The notes beneath the pieces were generated by a model. That model was not told the origin of the DNA and did not search any database. It was given only the letters and a program-made list of their open reading frames with translations. A stretch of DNA of 64,000 nt from JBPESN01 sp051710625 (lineage in GTDB: Bacteria; Pseudomonadota; Gammaproteobacteria; Enterobacterales; Enterobacteriaceae). The position numbers and the translations under genes were made by a program. This document shows positions 37,929 through 47,670 of the stretch, piece by piece. The stretch spans positions 1 to 64,000 of the forward strand of contig NZ_JBPESN010000004.1 in the NCBI RefSeq assembly GCF_051710625.1. Reading direction: 5' to 3'. The first letter of the stretch is position 1. Each line of letters opens with the position of its first letter.

Positions 37929-38574
37929 TTATGCTTTAGCGCCGGTAACGGCATCTTTGGCCAATTGGGTGATGCGGGCATAATCGCCCTGTTCCAGCGC
38001 CTCATTCGACATCAGCCAGGAACCACCGATGCACAGCACGCTCTTCTCAGCGCCAGATAATCACGGTAGTTGGCCGGTGAGATGCCGCCGGTCGGGCAAA
38101 AACGCACCTTGGAGAACGGACCGGCGATCGCCTGGAGGGCTTTCACACCCCCGTTGGCTTCTGCCGGGAAAAATTTGAACTCGCGCAGACCACAATCCAT
38201 ACCCAACATCAATTCCGATACGGTGCTAATGCCGGGAATTAACGGAATCGAGCCAGCTGTGGCGGCTTTTAATAACGGCTCAGTCAGGCCGGGTCTGATG
38301 GCAAACTGCGCCCCGGCGGCCGTCACCTCGGCGAGCTGTGCCGCGTTTGTTACCGTGTGCCGGCGCCGATAATGGCCTCAGGTACTTCTTTGGCGATAGC
38401 GCGGATAGCGTCCATGGCGCACGGCGTGCGCAACGGCACTTCGAGGACTTTCACGCCGCCGGCCACCAGGGCTTTCGCCAGCGGAACCGCATGCTCAAGT
38501 TTCTGAATGACGATGACGAGCACGACCGGCCCCGAGGTCAGGATAGTTTCCGCGCTGGTTTTCCAGTTATTCAT
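37929..38574 (-). pseudogene. eda: Eda, KDPG/KHG aldolase, frameshifted
   Basis: ATG 38574 gives MNNWKTSAETILTSGPVVLV and LEVPLRTPCAMDAIRAIAKE, IIGAGTR. Slips near 38345 and 38060 move to AAGAQFAIRPGLTEPLLKAA, LREFKFFPAEANGGVKALQA and RFCPTGGISPANYRDYLAL, then VLCIGGSWLM and ARITQLAKDAVTGAKA, TAA 37929-37931. The Schiff-base Lys (EFKFFPAEA) is present but on a separate frame from the start. Eda splits KDPG to pyruvate and glyceraldehyde-3-phosphate. edd, which should precede it, is absent: only 111 bases separate eda from zwf. Confidence 0.9.
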
Positions 38575-38685
38575 GTCTTGCTGACGCCTGTTTGCCTTCT
38601 ATAAAATCACCCTGCCGCGCGCGTGGGCGCACGGCTGAAAAATCGGAGCTCGGAACCTGTCCTGACGACGGTTTGATACCGTCGG

Positions 38686-40162
38686 TTACTCGAACTCGTT
38701 CCACGAGCGTCCGTCGCGGGTAATCATCGCGACGGAGGCAACCGGCCACCAGGTACCGGCCTAATAAGGTTTGGGCGCGTCATTATTCGCCTCCCAGGCT
38801 TCCATGATCGAATCAACCTATTTCCAGGCCTCTTCCACTTCGTCACGGCGGACAAACAGCGCCTGAATACCGCGCATGGTTTCCAGCAGCAGCCGTTCGT
38901 AAGCGTCGGCCAAATGTTCCTGATTAAAGGTTTCAGTGAACCTCAGATCCAGTTTGGTGGTCTGCAGGCGATGTTTATGATCCAATCCCGGCACCTTATT
39001 CAGGATCTGGATATCCATCCCCTCGTCCGGCTGCAAACGAATGGTCAATTTGTTCTGGGGCAATTGCTGATAGGAATCCCGGAACAGATTAAGCGCCGGA
39101 TTTTTAAAATAGACCACGACTTCAAAACATTTGGTCGGCAACTGTTTGCCGGTACGCAGATAAAACGGCACACCCGCCCAGCGCCAGTTGTCGATATCGA
39201 CGCGGATGGAAACGAAGGTTTCAGTGTGGCTATTCTTACTTGGCACACTCTTCTTCCAAATAACCGAGCACCTTTTCCCCCTGCACGAAACCGACGGTGT
39301 ATTGACCGCGCACCGTGGTATCACGCACATTGCTGTGATCAATAGGGCGCAGCAAGCGCAACACTTTGACTTTCTCATCGCGGATACGATCGGTGGTCAA
39401 ATCCGAAGGCGGCGACATGGCTATCATGGTCAGGATCTGCAACAGGTGGCTTTGAATCATGTCGCGCATCTGACCGGCTTTGTCAAAATAGCCCCAGCGA
39501 CCTTCGATGCCGACTTCCTCGGCCACCGTAATCTGTACATGATCGATGGTGCGGTTATCCCAATTGGAGGCGAACAATGAATTGGCAAAACGTAGCGCCA
39601 GCAGGTTCAATACCGTCTCTTTGCCGAGATAATGGTCGATATGGTAGACCTGGCTTTTATTGAAATACTCCGCAACCTGATCATTTATCACCTGCGAAGA
39701 CGCCAAGTCGGTACCCAGCGGTTTTTCCATAACGACGCGGCTCGGCTCACTATTTAATTTCGCTTCACCCAGGTTCTTGCAGATAGCGCCGAAGGTGTTG
39801 GGTGGCATAGCGAAGTAGTTCACCGTTACCCAGGCCTGCTGATCCAGTTTTTCACCCAGCCGTCTGAAATGCTTGGTCTCATCCAGATCCAAATTACAGA
39901 AATCCAGCCGTGCGCTCAGCGTTTTCCATAATTTGTCGTCGATGAGTTCCTTCATAAAGGTTTCCAGCGCTTCACGCACGACTTTGGTATACGCCTTGAC
40001 GTCCCAGTCCGCGCGCCCGACGCTAATAATGCGGGTTTCCGGATGAAGCGAACCTGCCTTTTCCAGCTGATAGAACGAGGGCAACAACTTACGCCGCGCC
40101 AGATCGCCTTTCGCGCCAAAAATGACCAGATCACAGGCCTGGGCTATAGAGGTTACCGCCAT
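38686..40162 (-). pseudogene. zwf: Zwf, glucose-6-phosphate dehydrogenase, broken
   Basis: ATG 40162 gives CDLVIFGAKGDLARRKLLPS (NADP-binding) and QVYHIDHYLGKETVLNLLAL, the active-site signature with its catalytic His and Lys. One extra base near 39240 breaks the frame; DNWRWAGVPFYLRTGKQLPT and NKLTIRLQPDEGMDIQILNK follow. TAG codons at 38818-38820 (WKWVDS) and 38761-38763 (PYQAG) interrupt the tail, which ends ITRDGRSWNEFE at 38686. Apart from these it has the family length (491). The enzyme feeds both the pentose phosphate and Entner-Doudoroff routes, both closed here. Confidence 0.93.
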
Positions 40163-40184
40163 GTTCTTCTCCTCGTGCAGGATT

Positions 40185-40199
40185 TGTAATTTTATTACA
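40185..40199. promoter_or_regulatory. Perfect HexR operator in front of zwf
   Basis: TGTAATTTTATTACA is a 15-base perfect palindrome 22 bases upstream of the zwf start and equals the published HexR consensus of gammaproteobacteria (TGTAATwwwATTACA). HexR represses zwf, edd-eda and related genes until KDPG binds. The hexR gene, expected between zwf and pykA, is missing from the window. Confidence 0.8.
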
Positions 40200-40523
40200 T
40201 TATTAGGGTATTTTTTCGACATCGACCGATAAAATGTCAAAAATAATGCATTCGGCCCCTGTTTTTTGGCAATTACACCCGTCTTTGTTTTTAAAAGTGT
40301 AACTAATTAACAACATTGTGGTTGCCTTACCGCTTTGAAAGTTAGACACAGGTCATACTCTGGCAAAAAACACGCAGGGCCTCCCAGTTTCGCTGCCTTT
40401 GCCTACCGGCTCGTAGTATATTTGATTAAATCAATAATGATTTCTCCTTTGTGTAGTGGCACACTGAATTTGGCCACCTGAACAGAGGTGATATGCTCAC
40501 CTCAGAACAACACGGGTGCACCA

Positions 40524-40826
40524 ATGAAAAGAAAAAATTTTAGTCCTGCATTCAAACGCGAATCCGCTCAACTGGTTGTCGACCAAAATTACACCGCCGC
40601 GCCAGCAGCAAAAGCCATGGACGTCGGCCTTTCTACGATGACGAAATGGGTAAAACAACTGCGTGATAAGCGACAGGGGAAAACGCCAAAAGCCTCTCCC
40701 ATAACCCCGGAACAAATCGAAATACGTGAGATCAAGAAGAAGGTACAACGCATTGAAATGAAAAACGAAATATTAAAAAAGGGTACAGCGCTCTTGATCT
40801 CAGACCCCCTGAACAGTTCTCGTTAA
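40524..40826 (+). CDS. IS3-family orfA (copy 2)
   Basis: ATG 40524 starts MKRKNFSPAFKRESAQLVVD, 100 residues, differing from copy 1 at a few residues (for example KRQGK for ERQGK and EIKKKVQRIEMKNEILKKGT at the zipper). Helix-turn-helix and zipper are intact. It would bind the element ends. Confidence 0.85.
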   Translation: MKRKNFSPAFKRESAQLVVDQNYTAAPAAKAMDVGLSTMTKWVKQLRDKRQGKTPKASPITPEQIEIREIKKKVQRIEMKNEILKKGTALLISDPLNSSR

Positions 40827-41693
40827 TCGGGAAACTCAGAGCGCGTTATCCTGTGGCCACACTCTGCCACGTGTTCAGGGTTTATCGCAGCAGTTACAAA
40901 TATTGGAAAAGTCGTCCTGATAGGCCAGAAGACAGGCGAGCGGTATTGCGCAGTCAGGTTCATGAACTGCGCAGTATCAGCCATGGTGCAGCTGGCGCGA
41001 GAAGTATCGCCACCATGGCAACCCAGAGAGGCTTCCGGATGGGACGCTGGCTCGCAGGCAGGTTCATGAAAGAGCTGGAACTGGTCAGTTGTCAGCAGCC
41101 GACACACAGGTATAAGCGTGGCGGTCAGGAGCATGTTGCGATCTCAAATTATCTTGAGCGCCAGTTCACTGTAACGGAGCCAAACCAGGTATGGTGCGGC
41201 GATGTGACGTATATCTGGACCGGGAAACTCTGGGCATACCTTGCGGTTGTTCTTGATCTGTTCGCGAGGAAACCGGTGGGCTGGGCTATGTCGTTCTCCC
41301 CCGGACAGCAGACTGACCATCAAAGCACTGGAAATGGCATGGGAAACGCGTGGTAAACTAGCCGGAGTGATGTTCCACAGCGATCAGGGTAGTCACTATA
41401 CGAGCAGGCAGTTCCGACAGTTGCTGTGGCGTTACTGGATCAAACAAAGTATGAGTCGGCGTGGTAACTGTTGGGATAACAGTCCGATGGAGTGGTTCTT
41501 CCGCAGCCTGAAGACAGAATAGGTGCCGACAAAGGGTTACAACAGCTTCAGCGAAGCAGCTCATGAAATTACCGACTATATCGTGGGATATTATAGCGCA
41601 CTCAGGCCGCATGAATATAACGGTGGGTTGCCACCAAACGAATCAGAAAGTAGATACTGGAAAAACGCTAACGCGGTGGCCAGTTTTAGTTGA
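40826..41693 (+). pseudogene. IS3-family orfB (copy 2), frameshift plus stop
   Basis: YPVATLCHVFRVYRSSYKYW and NQVWCGDVTYIWTGKLWAYL lead to a slip near 41300, after which AGVMFHSDQGSHYTSRQFRQ and NSPMEWFFRSLKTE follow. A TAG at 41521-41523 stands where copy 1 has Trp; VPTKGYNSFSEAAHEITDYI to ANAVASFS completes the gene at 41691-41693. The frameshift is at a similar place in copy 1, so the ancestor of both may already have carried it. Confidence 0.85.
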
Positions 41694-41928
41694 CCGCTAC
41701 AAAGCGGGTCAAGGACGCCCTGAAAGAATCGCGCTTTGATAAAACGGAATTAGGACTTTAACGAAGGCATCCAGGGAAACCTTCGTGCCCTCTGCGGCGG
41801 CCGGGCTGCCGCAGAAAGCTTTTACCAGCAGGGATTACCCGGCGCGGGGACCGGTCATACGTCTGGCGCTCCGCCGGAGCAGCCTTTTTGTTGCAACAAC
41901 ACCATTGCCCAAGTCAACGGAGTTATCC

Positions 41929-43371
41929 ATGTCCAGACGGCTAAGAAGAACTAAAATTGTCACCACCCTCGGCCCCGCCACCGATCGCGATAATAATCTC
42001 GAAAAAGTGATCGCCGCCGGAGCCAACGTCGTGCGCCTCAACTTTTCACACGGCAGCGCAGATGATCATCTTTTGCGAGCGCAGAAAGTGCGCGAAATCT
42101 CGGCCCGACTCGGCCGGCACGTGGCGATACTCGGCGATTTACAGGGGCCTAAAATCCGCGTTTCGACGTTCCGTGAAGGGAAAATTTTCCTGAACGTCGG
42201 CGACAAATTCCTGTTGGATGCCTCACTTGGCCGCGGCGAGGGCGACCGCGAACGTGTGGGCATTGATTATAAAGGCTTGCCCGACGATGTGGTGCCCGGC
42301 GATATTCTGCTGCTCGATGATGGCCGAGTGCAGCTCAAAGTGCTCGAAATCCAGGGTATTCGGGTTTACACCGAGGTGACGGTAGGCGGTCCGCTGTCCA
42401 ATAACAAGGGCATCAACAAGCTTGGCGGCGGTTTGTCCGCCGAAGCGCTGACCGAAAAAGACAAAGCCGACATCATCACCGCCGCGCGAATTGGCGTTGA
42501 TTACCTGGCGGTGTCCTTTCCCCGCACCGGCGAGGATTTGAACTATGCCCGCAGTCTGGCTCGTGACGCGGGCAGCTATGCCAAAATTGTCTCGAAGGTG
42601 GAGCGCGCCGAAGCCGTGGCGACCGAGGAAGCGATGGACGATATCATCCTCGCCTCGGATGTGGTGATGGTCGCCCGCGGCGATTTAGGGGTTGAAATCG
42701 GCTATCCGGAACTGGTGGGTATTCAGAAGAAATTGATCCGCCGCGCCCGCACGCTTAATCGCGCCGTCATCACCGCCACGCAGATGATGGAGTCGATGAT
42801 AACCAATCCGATGCCGACGCGCGCGGAAGTCATGGACGTCGCCAACGCGGTGCTCGACGGCACCGATGCGGTCATGCTCTCGGCCGAGACCGCCGCAGGG
42901 CAGTATCCCGCCGAAACGGTGGCCGCCATGGCCAGCGTCTGCCTCGGCGCGGAAAAGATCCCCAGCATCAATGTGTCCAAACATCGGCTGGACGTGCAAT
43001 TCGATAACATCGAAGAGGCCATCGCCATGTCGGCGATGTACGCCGCCAACCACCTGAAAGGCATCACCGTCATCATCTCAATGACGGAATCGGGCCGCAC
43101 CGCGCTTATGATGTCGCGTATCAGCTCGGGTCTGCCGATTTTTGCCCTCTCGCGCCACAAACATACCCTGAATCTGACCGCGCTTTATCGCGGCGTGACG
43201 CCGGTCTATTTTGACGGCGACGGTGAAGGCGTGGCGGCGGCGACCCGGGCCACCAATTTGCTGCACGATAAAGGCTTTCTGGTGTCGGGAGACCTGGTCA
43301 TTATCACCCAGGGCGATGTCATAAACATGGTCGGGACCACCAACACCAGCCGCATCCTGCGCGTGGAGTAA
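41929..43371 (+). CDS. pykA: Pyruvate kinase II
   Basis: 480 residues from ATG 41929 (MSRRLRRTKIVTTLGPATDR); earlier in-frame ATG at 41785 adds an extension with unrelated composition. Substrate and metal sites: VVRLNFSHGS, the catalytic Lys in AKIVSKVERAEAV and VMVARGDLGVEIGY. PykA makes pyruvate and ATP from phosphoenolpyruvate and ADP, activated by AMP. With zwf and eda lost, glycolysis is the only sugar route left in the window. A stem-loop (43387-43411) follows but lacks a T run. Intact. Confidence 0.95.
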   Translation: MSRRLRRTKIVTTLGPATDRDNNLEKVIAAGANVVRLNFSHGSADDHLLRAQKVREISARLGRHVAILGDLQGPKIRVSTFREGKIFLNVGDKFLLDASLGRGEGDRERVGIDYKGLPDDVVPGDILLLDDGRVQLKVLEIQGIRVYTEVTVGGPLSNNKGINKLGGGLSAEALTEKDKADIITAARIGVDYLAVSFPRTGEDLNYARSLARDAGSYAKIVSKVERAEAVATEEAMDDIILASDVVMVARGDLGVEIGYPELVGIQKKLIRRARTLNRAVITATQMMESMITNPMPTRAEVMDVANAVLDGTDAVMLSAETAAGQYPAETVAAMASVCLGAEKIPSINVSKHRLDVQFDNIEEAIAMSAMYAANHLKGITVIISMTESGRTALMMSRISSGLPIFALSRHKHTLNLTALYRGVTPVYFDGDGEGVAAATRATNLLHDKGFLVSGDLVIITQGDVINMVGTTNTSRILRVE

Positions 43372-44231
43372 TCGCCGGCAAACGCATCACGGCCGCATCG
43401 GGCGGCCGTGATGTCCACCGCGGGGGGGGGTCGTGCGCGCATCGCGCGCAGGGCTGACAGACGCCGCAAATAGTCATTATCGCGCCGTCCGCGTTTCATC
43501 GCCTGTTTTGCCATTGCCTGATAATGGATTTCCAGCACTGCTTCTAACTCCTCAGTGGCAAAGGAGGGCGCGCGGGTTAAGCGCTGAGGTTGTGCAATGA
43601 CCATTTGGTCGGCATCAATAAAGTATATTCGCCCAACGCTGTCCACCAGTATGTTGCCTATTACGTCGGCGTCATGCATAAATAATCCGCGCGCATCGAG
43701 CTGCATCAATACTTTGGTGCGTAGCCGATTCCCCTCCTCGTCGTCAAACAGATCTTCTAACGTACTGTCCACGATATATTTCGTGACAAGCACATCCACC
43801 GGATCGCCGTGTTTGTTGGTCATCACACCAGCGCGGGCAAAATCAGGCTCATCATTAGCCCTGTTGAGGTAATATTGGGTGCGTACGGGATGGGCATTTG
43901 GCAGCGCCGCAAAATCGATCCAGACCTTATCTTTGTTACGAGGAATTTTCATCACAAACGCGCCAATTTTAAAGGCTGACCCATAGGATTCCCGCCCAAT
44001 CTCCTTCCCTTTGGCGATGACGTGTTGATTAATGGATTTGCCCCAGAAAGCGGTCAATAGCGGCGATGTGATTGCGGTGGCCCGCTGCCAGAGCACGCGC
44101 CGACTGCGCTGGAAAAGCACAGGACGCCCCCGGGACGTTATCGGTTGCCCGAACCACCAGGGCGGTGGCTGGCACCGCTTTGGCCCGCTGTTATTTATAG
44201 TCCTCATAATGGCGTAAAAACGATCTCGCAT
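43206..44231 (-). CDS. Small kinase-fold protein, OspG/NleH-like, possible secreted effector
   Basis: From ATG 44231 the kinase pattern is: glycine loop and beta-3 Lys in GKEIGRESYGSAFKIGAFVM-K (residues 75-95), hinge DVLVTKYIVDSTLEDLF, catalytic loop LFMHDADVIGNILVD (H186, D189, N193) and metal Asp in RIYFIDADQMV (D206/D208). There is no C-lobe beyond about residue 260. The same minimal layout is known from the type III effectors OspG and NleH and from HopBF1. Real coding probably ends near 43430, where a run of 9 C (codons 268-270) is followed by atypical sequence antisense to pykA. Start uncertain; may be damaged. Confidence 0.55.
   Translation of the reverse strand: MRDRFYAIMRTINNSGPKRCQPPPWWFGQPITSRGRPVLFQRSRRVLWQRATAITSPLLTAFWGKSINQHVIAKGKEIGRESYGSAFKIGAFVMKIPRNKDKVWIDFAALPNAHPVRTQYYLNRANDEPDFARAGVMTNKHGDPVDVLVTKYIVDSTLEDLFDDEEGNRLRTKVLMQLDARGLFMHDADVIGNILVDSVGRIYFIDADQMVIAQPQRLTRAPSFATEELEAVLEIHYQAMAKQAMKRGRRDNDYLRRLSALRAMRARPPPAVDITAARCGRDAFAGDYSTRRMRLVLVVPTMFMTSPWVIMTRSPDTRKPLSCSKLVARVAAATPSPSPSK
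43422..43430. repeat. Run of nine G at the 3' end of the kinase-like gene
   Basis: G9 on the plus strand (C9 in the gene, coding three Pro at residues 268-270). Such runs slip easily and would change the C-terminus; after it the frame stays open unusually far into the antisense of pykA. Confidence 0.8.
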
Positions 44232-44720
44232 AGTGTTCGTGATGAGGTTTACTCCCGCTCCAGGCAGCGCGCAAGATAATTTCGCCGTTATTTTTGTTGA
44301 AGAGCTTTTCTTTCAAAAAATCGATTTCCTGCTGATTAAGTATCGTCAGAGTAATAGGTTTCCCGGCATAGATAAGTGTTACGGTGTAAACATTATAGCC
44401 GTTATTTTTCCACGCGATACGGTAATGCTGTCTCTCCTCCGCCCTACTGTGTGATCCATCATTTTCATAAGACCAAAAAGCGGGCGCCAGTGACTTTCTA
44501 TGGTCTTATCCCATTAAAATTTAAGATTATCATAACAAAGTAATTGATAAATGTGTTTATAATCTTCTACTTTTCTTTTTCCAGAAAAGATACGCCTGCG
44601 AAATTCGTCGATTTTCGCCCGGGCGCTGAAAATACAGTGACCATCGTCAGCCATAATTAAATTATCAATACGTTCACGCGATACCCTGGCCGTATTTTCA
44701 CGGTTAGCCAGCGTGATATG
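44191..44720 (-). pseudogene. Fragments upstream of the kinase-like gene, AT-rich
   Basis: Two open stretches: 44720 to 44514 (MADDGHCIFSARAKIDEFRR from ATG 44654, then VEDYKHIYQLLCYDNLKF) and 44505 to 44191 (HYRIAWKNNGYNVYTVTLIY, GKPITLTILNQQEIDFLKEK, EHYARSFLRHYEDYK), the second without any start codon. Both look like protein sequence. They may be the damaged N-terminal part of the kinase-like gene or a separate broken gene before it. AT-rich, unlike the flanking pykA and lpxM. Confidence 0.4.
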
Positions 44721-44741
44721 CTATCCTCCCATAACACCCTC

Positions 44742-44759
44742 CCCAGTTGCGCAACTGGG
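44742..44759. repeat. 18-base perfect palindrome
   Basis: CCCAGTTGCGCAACTGGG, perfect dyad symmetry, in the non-coding DNA between the kinase-like gene and the DUF1460 lipoprotein. It could be an operator or part of a terminator, but no T run follows on either strand. Confidence 0.7.
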
Positions 44760-45080
44760 CGCGTCATCGCCAATAACACGGCGGCGTGAAACGCTGAAAG
44801 CTTCAGCCGGCGTCCCCGCCTGACGGGCGGCGCCCTATCCTATGTCAGCGGAAACAGGCCTCAATCTGGCGGCTTACACCCACCGATGAATAAACGTGCT
44901 GGTACAGTCTACGATATTGATCTTAAGGTACAGCGATAATAACGGTAAAAAAGTAAATAAATTAACTCGATAATAATCATTACTGACACCATTGACTTTT
45001 ATCTGCCAAGACATAAATGAATCAACAACAAAATTAAGGTTGCTTTTTACATCCAGCGTTATTTCCCTTCAACATTGTTT
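44760..45080. other. Non-coding region before the DUF1460 gene
   Basis: About 320 bases, GC-rich to 44880 and AT-rich after. No ORF worth calling; it should hold the promoter of the lipoprotein gene. Confidence 0.4.
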
Positions 45081-45108
45081 TCGTTTTTCGTTTTTCGTTT
45101 TTCGTTTT
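45081..45108 (+). repeat. Four copies of TCGTTTT in the 5' leader of the DUF1460 gene
   Basis: TCGTTTT is repeated four times without change, ending two bases before AAGGAA, the ribosome-binding site of ATG 45121. Copy number would change the spacing between promoter and translation start or the leader structure. Confidence 0.9.
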
Positions 45109-45120
45109 AAGGAAATTATT

Positions 45121-45887
45121 ATGCGTCAATACCTGATTATTCCCCTATGCCTGCTATTATCGGCATGCTCCCCTAAAAAATATCCGGTGGCCATAGATGC
45201 GATTAGCGCCACCAAAGCAATGTGCAAACACATGCACAGGAAAGCCGCGGGGAATTAATTGAGCTGGTATCACAATCTTTCCTCGGCACGCCCTATCAGG
45301 CCAATACCTTAATTGGTTCAGCCACCGAGCCTGAAAAGCTGGTGGTGGATTTCAACGGCGTTGACTGCTTTACCCTGCTGGATTACGTACACGCGCTGAG
45401 CCAATCGTCCAACAAGGCGGATTTTCTCGATCAATTGGTAAAAACCCGCTACAAAAACGGTAAGGTATCTTTTGTAAACCGCAAGCATTTCTTCACGGAT
45501 TGGTTTGCAAGCCAGCCGCGAAATGCGCGGGACGTCACCGCCGAAATCAGTCTTAACGCCAAGGTAATCCATAAGCAACTGAACCTGAAAGCGGACGGTG
45601 GTCGGTTCATTCCCGGCATCGGCGTAGTTGAGCGCGATATCACCTACATTCCCGCACAAGCGTTGGACCAGAAGGCGCTTGATGCTATCCGCACAGGCGA
45701 CTATATCGGCATTTATTCCAAACTTGACGTGCTTGATGTTTCCCATGTGGGCATTGCCATCCGCAAAGGGGATCAGCTCTATTACCGCAATACCCCCTCT
45801 TTGCAGCGCAACCGCAAAGTGGCAGATACCCCGTTTATGGATTACATGCATAATAAACCCGGGATCGTGGTATTGCGCGCCTTATAA
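45121..45887 (+). pseudogene. DUF1460 lipoprotein (amidase-like NlpC fold), frameshifted
   Basis: ATG 45121 starts MRQYLIIPLCLLLSACSPKK: a lipoprotein signal with lipobox LSAC. After ISATKA the frame slips near 45222; the family body continues in the next frame as LVSQSFLGTPYQANTLIGSA, VVDFNGVDCFTLLDYVHALS with the catalytic-type Cys (DCFT), and DYIGIYSKLDVLDVSHVGIA with the His. It ends GIVVLRAL at 45887. DUF1460 proteins are predicted cell-wall amidases. One base would repair it. It may be acquired: no counterpart at this place in E. coli. Confidence 0.75.
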
Positions 45888-46360
45888 AATCTGACGCGCC
45901 GCTTCTCCCGCGATGGGAACAGGGCGCGGGGCCGGCGCTGCCCACCGAGGCTTAAGCCGGCGGCTCCCCGTGCTCTTTGCGCCCTATTCTACAGCGGATT
46001 CCACCTCCCTTGCGCGTCTCTGGCCGTGCCTTTGCATCTGACAGAAACTTCAACTTTCTTTAAACTGCCCCGGATAATTCCGCCGCCTTCCCCGCACACC
46101 CCTTATTATTGCTGTTAAATAGGGGATTATTGCCTACGTTTACCGACGTAGCAGCGGGGGTATCGCGGGCCAGGTAGCATCCTGCCCGCGACTGTATTAC
46201 GCCTACGCCCCTGCAGTGGCGTCATACTCGGCACGCAAGGCGCAGGTCTGCACCTGCCCAAAGTAAACCGGAACTCAACGATCCCATAATTAATAATAAA
46301 TATTATTACCATTCATAATAAAATCATCGTTCGCAACCGCATGGCAATTTGGAATAAAAA
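45888..46360. other. Intergenic region before mntH
   Basis: About 470 bases without a supported gene, GC-rich to 46050 then AT-rich. Should contain the mntH promoter; no MntR or Fur box is recognisable by eye. Confidence 0.4.
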
Positions 46361-47591
46361 ATGGAAATAATCAGAAAAAATAGTCTCGAAGAAATCAACA
46401 GTACCGTTCCCGTCACGACGGGGAAAGGCGGGGTTTTTAAGAAACTGTTTGCTTTTTCAGGGCCCGGCGTATTGGTCGCGGTAGGCTATATAGATCCCGG
46501 TAACTGAATCACCCCTATTCAGGGGGCGCGCTCTATAGCTACCTTCTGCTGTCGGTGATTTTGATTTCCAGTCTTATTACCCTGCTGTTGCAGGTGATGT
46601 GCGCCAAACTGGGCATTGTGACGGGGATGGATTTAGCGCAAACCACGAAAGCGCTGGTTGGCAAACGCACCGACCGTCGTGCTGTGGATCACCACCAAAT
46701 TAGCAATCATCGCGACAGGAATCGCCAAGGTTATCGGTAGCGCCATCGCTCTGAATTTATTGTTCAAGATCCCGCTGCTGCTCGGGGTGATTATTACCGT
46801 GCTGGATGTCTTTCTGTTGTTGGCCTTGATGAAATTCGGCATCAGGAAGATCAAGGCGATGGTCTTTACCTTGATCGCCACTATTTTTGTTATTTTTGCC
46901 TATGAGGTGGCATTGGCCAATCCCGATCTCGGCCAAATCGTGCGCGCGTTCATCCCGCAAAGCGATATCCTCACGGCAAAGGTGGCGGGCGGCGATTCCG
47001 CTTTCTTTATTGCGCCGAGTATCGTCGGCGCCACCGTGATGCCGCATAATTTGTACCAGCACTCTTCCATTGTGCAATCGCGCCAATACGACCGCAGCGA
47101 TGAACGGGCGCTGAAAGAAGCGATCCGCTATGCGACGATTGATTTTAATGTGCAGCTTGGCTTCTGATTCATTATCAATTGTCTGCTTTTTATCCTCGGT
47201 GCTGCGCTGTTTTTCGGCAAAAATCCGAATGATATTGGCCGCTTCGCCCAGCTGTACGACGCCCTGCAGGGTCACGCTATGGTCGGCGCCATTGCCAGCT
47301 TCTACCCTGGCCACATTGTTCGCGGTCGCGCTGCGGGCCTCCGGTCAGAATGCCACTATCACGGGGACCTTGACCAGGCAAATCGTTATGAAAGGGTTCA
47401 TCAATTTCCGACTGTCGCTGTGGCAGCGGCGCATGATTACCCGCCTGATCGCCATTATGGCGGTGGTAGCGTGTATTTATTGGTGGGGAGATAAAGGGGA
47501 TGTGGTTGAGAAGCTGCTGGTCTACACCCAGGTCTTTTTGAGCATCGCCCTGCCGATTTCAATGGTGCCGCTGCTGTATTGGTCGTATTGA
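46361..47591 (+). pseudogene. mntH: Nramp manganese transporter, broken
   Basis: ATG 46361 gives a cytoplasmic N-terminus, FSGPGVLVAVGYIDPGN with the metal-binding DPGN of helix 1, then TGA in place of the next Trp (46505-46507). ISSLITLLLQVMCAKLGIVT, ALNLLFKIPLLLGVIITVLD, VFTLIATIFVIFAYEVALAN and GATVMPHNLYQHSSIVQSRQ (MPHNLY, the helix 6 motif) follow in at least three frames. The helix 3 motif TDIAEVIG reads TGIAKVIG. The C-terminal helices after LLYWSY are missing. Such carriers import Mn(II) with protons. Confidence 0.88.
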
Positions 47592-47670
47592 ATATTCAAC
47601 TCATCATCGAAACAGTGCAAATGCTGTTCAATTGAGCAGCAGCGCCCGCCCGCAGCCGGCGAAGAGTCTA

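Larger units (their letters stand above)
40453..41701 (+). mobile_element. IS3-family element, copy 2, in place of hexR
   Basis: 1249 bases from TGTAGTGGCACACTG at 40453 to the inverted AGTTGACCGCTACA at 41701, nearly identical to copy 1 at 25476-26725 but in the opposite orientation. Flanking triplets (TTG and AAG) do not match. It lies between zwf and pykA where enterobacteria carry hexR, so insertion followed by deletion probably removed that gene. Confidence 0.9.

Noticed and set aside
41785..41928. Longer PykA starting at 41785
   Set aside because: The 48 extra residues have unrelated composition, E. coli PykA matches from ATG 41929 and the length is then exactly 480.
43387..43411. Terminator after pykA
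   Set aside because: TCACGGCCGC and GCGGCCGTGA form a strong stem but no T run follows on the plus strand, so a Rho-independent terminator is not supported.
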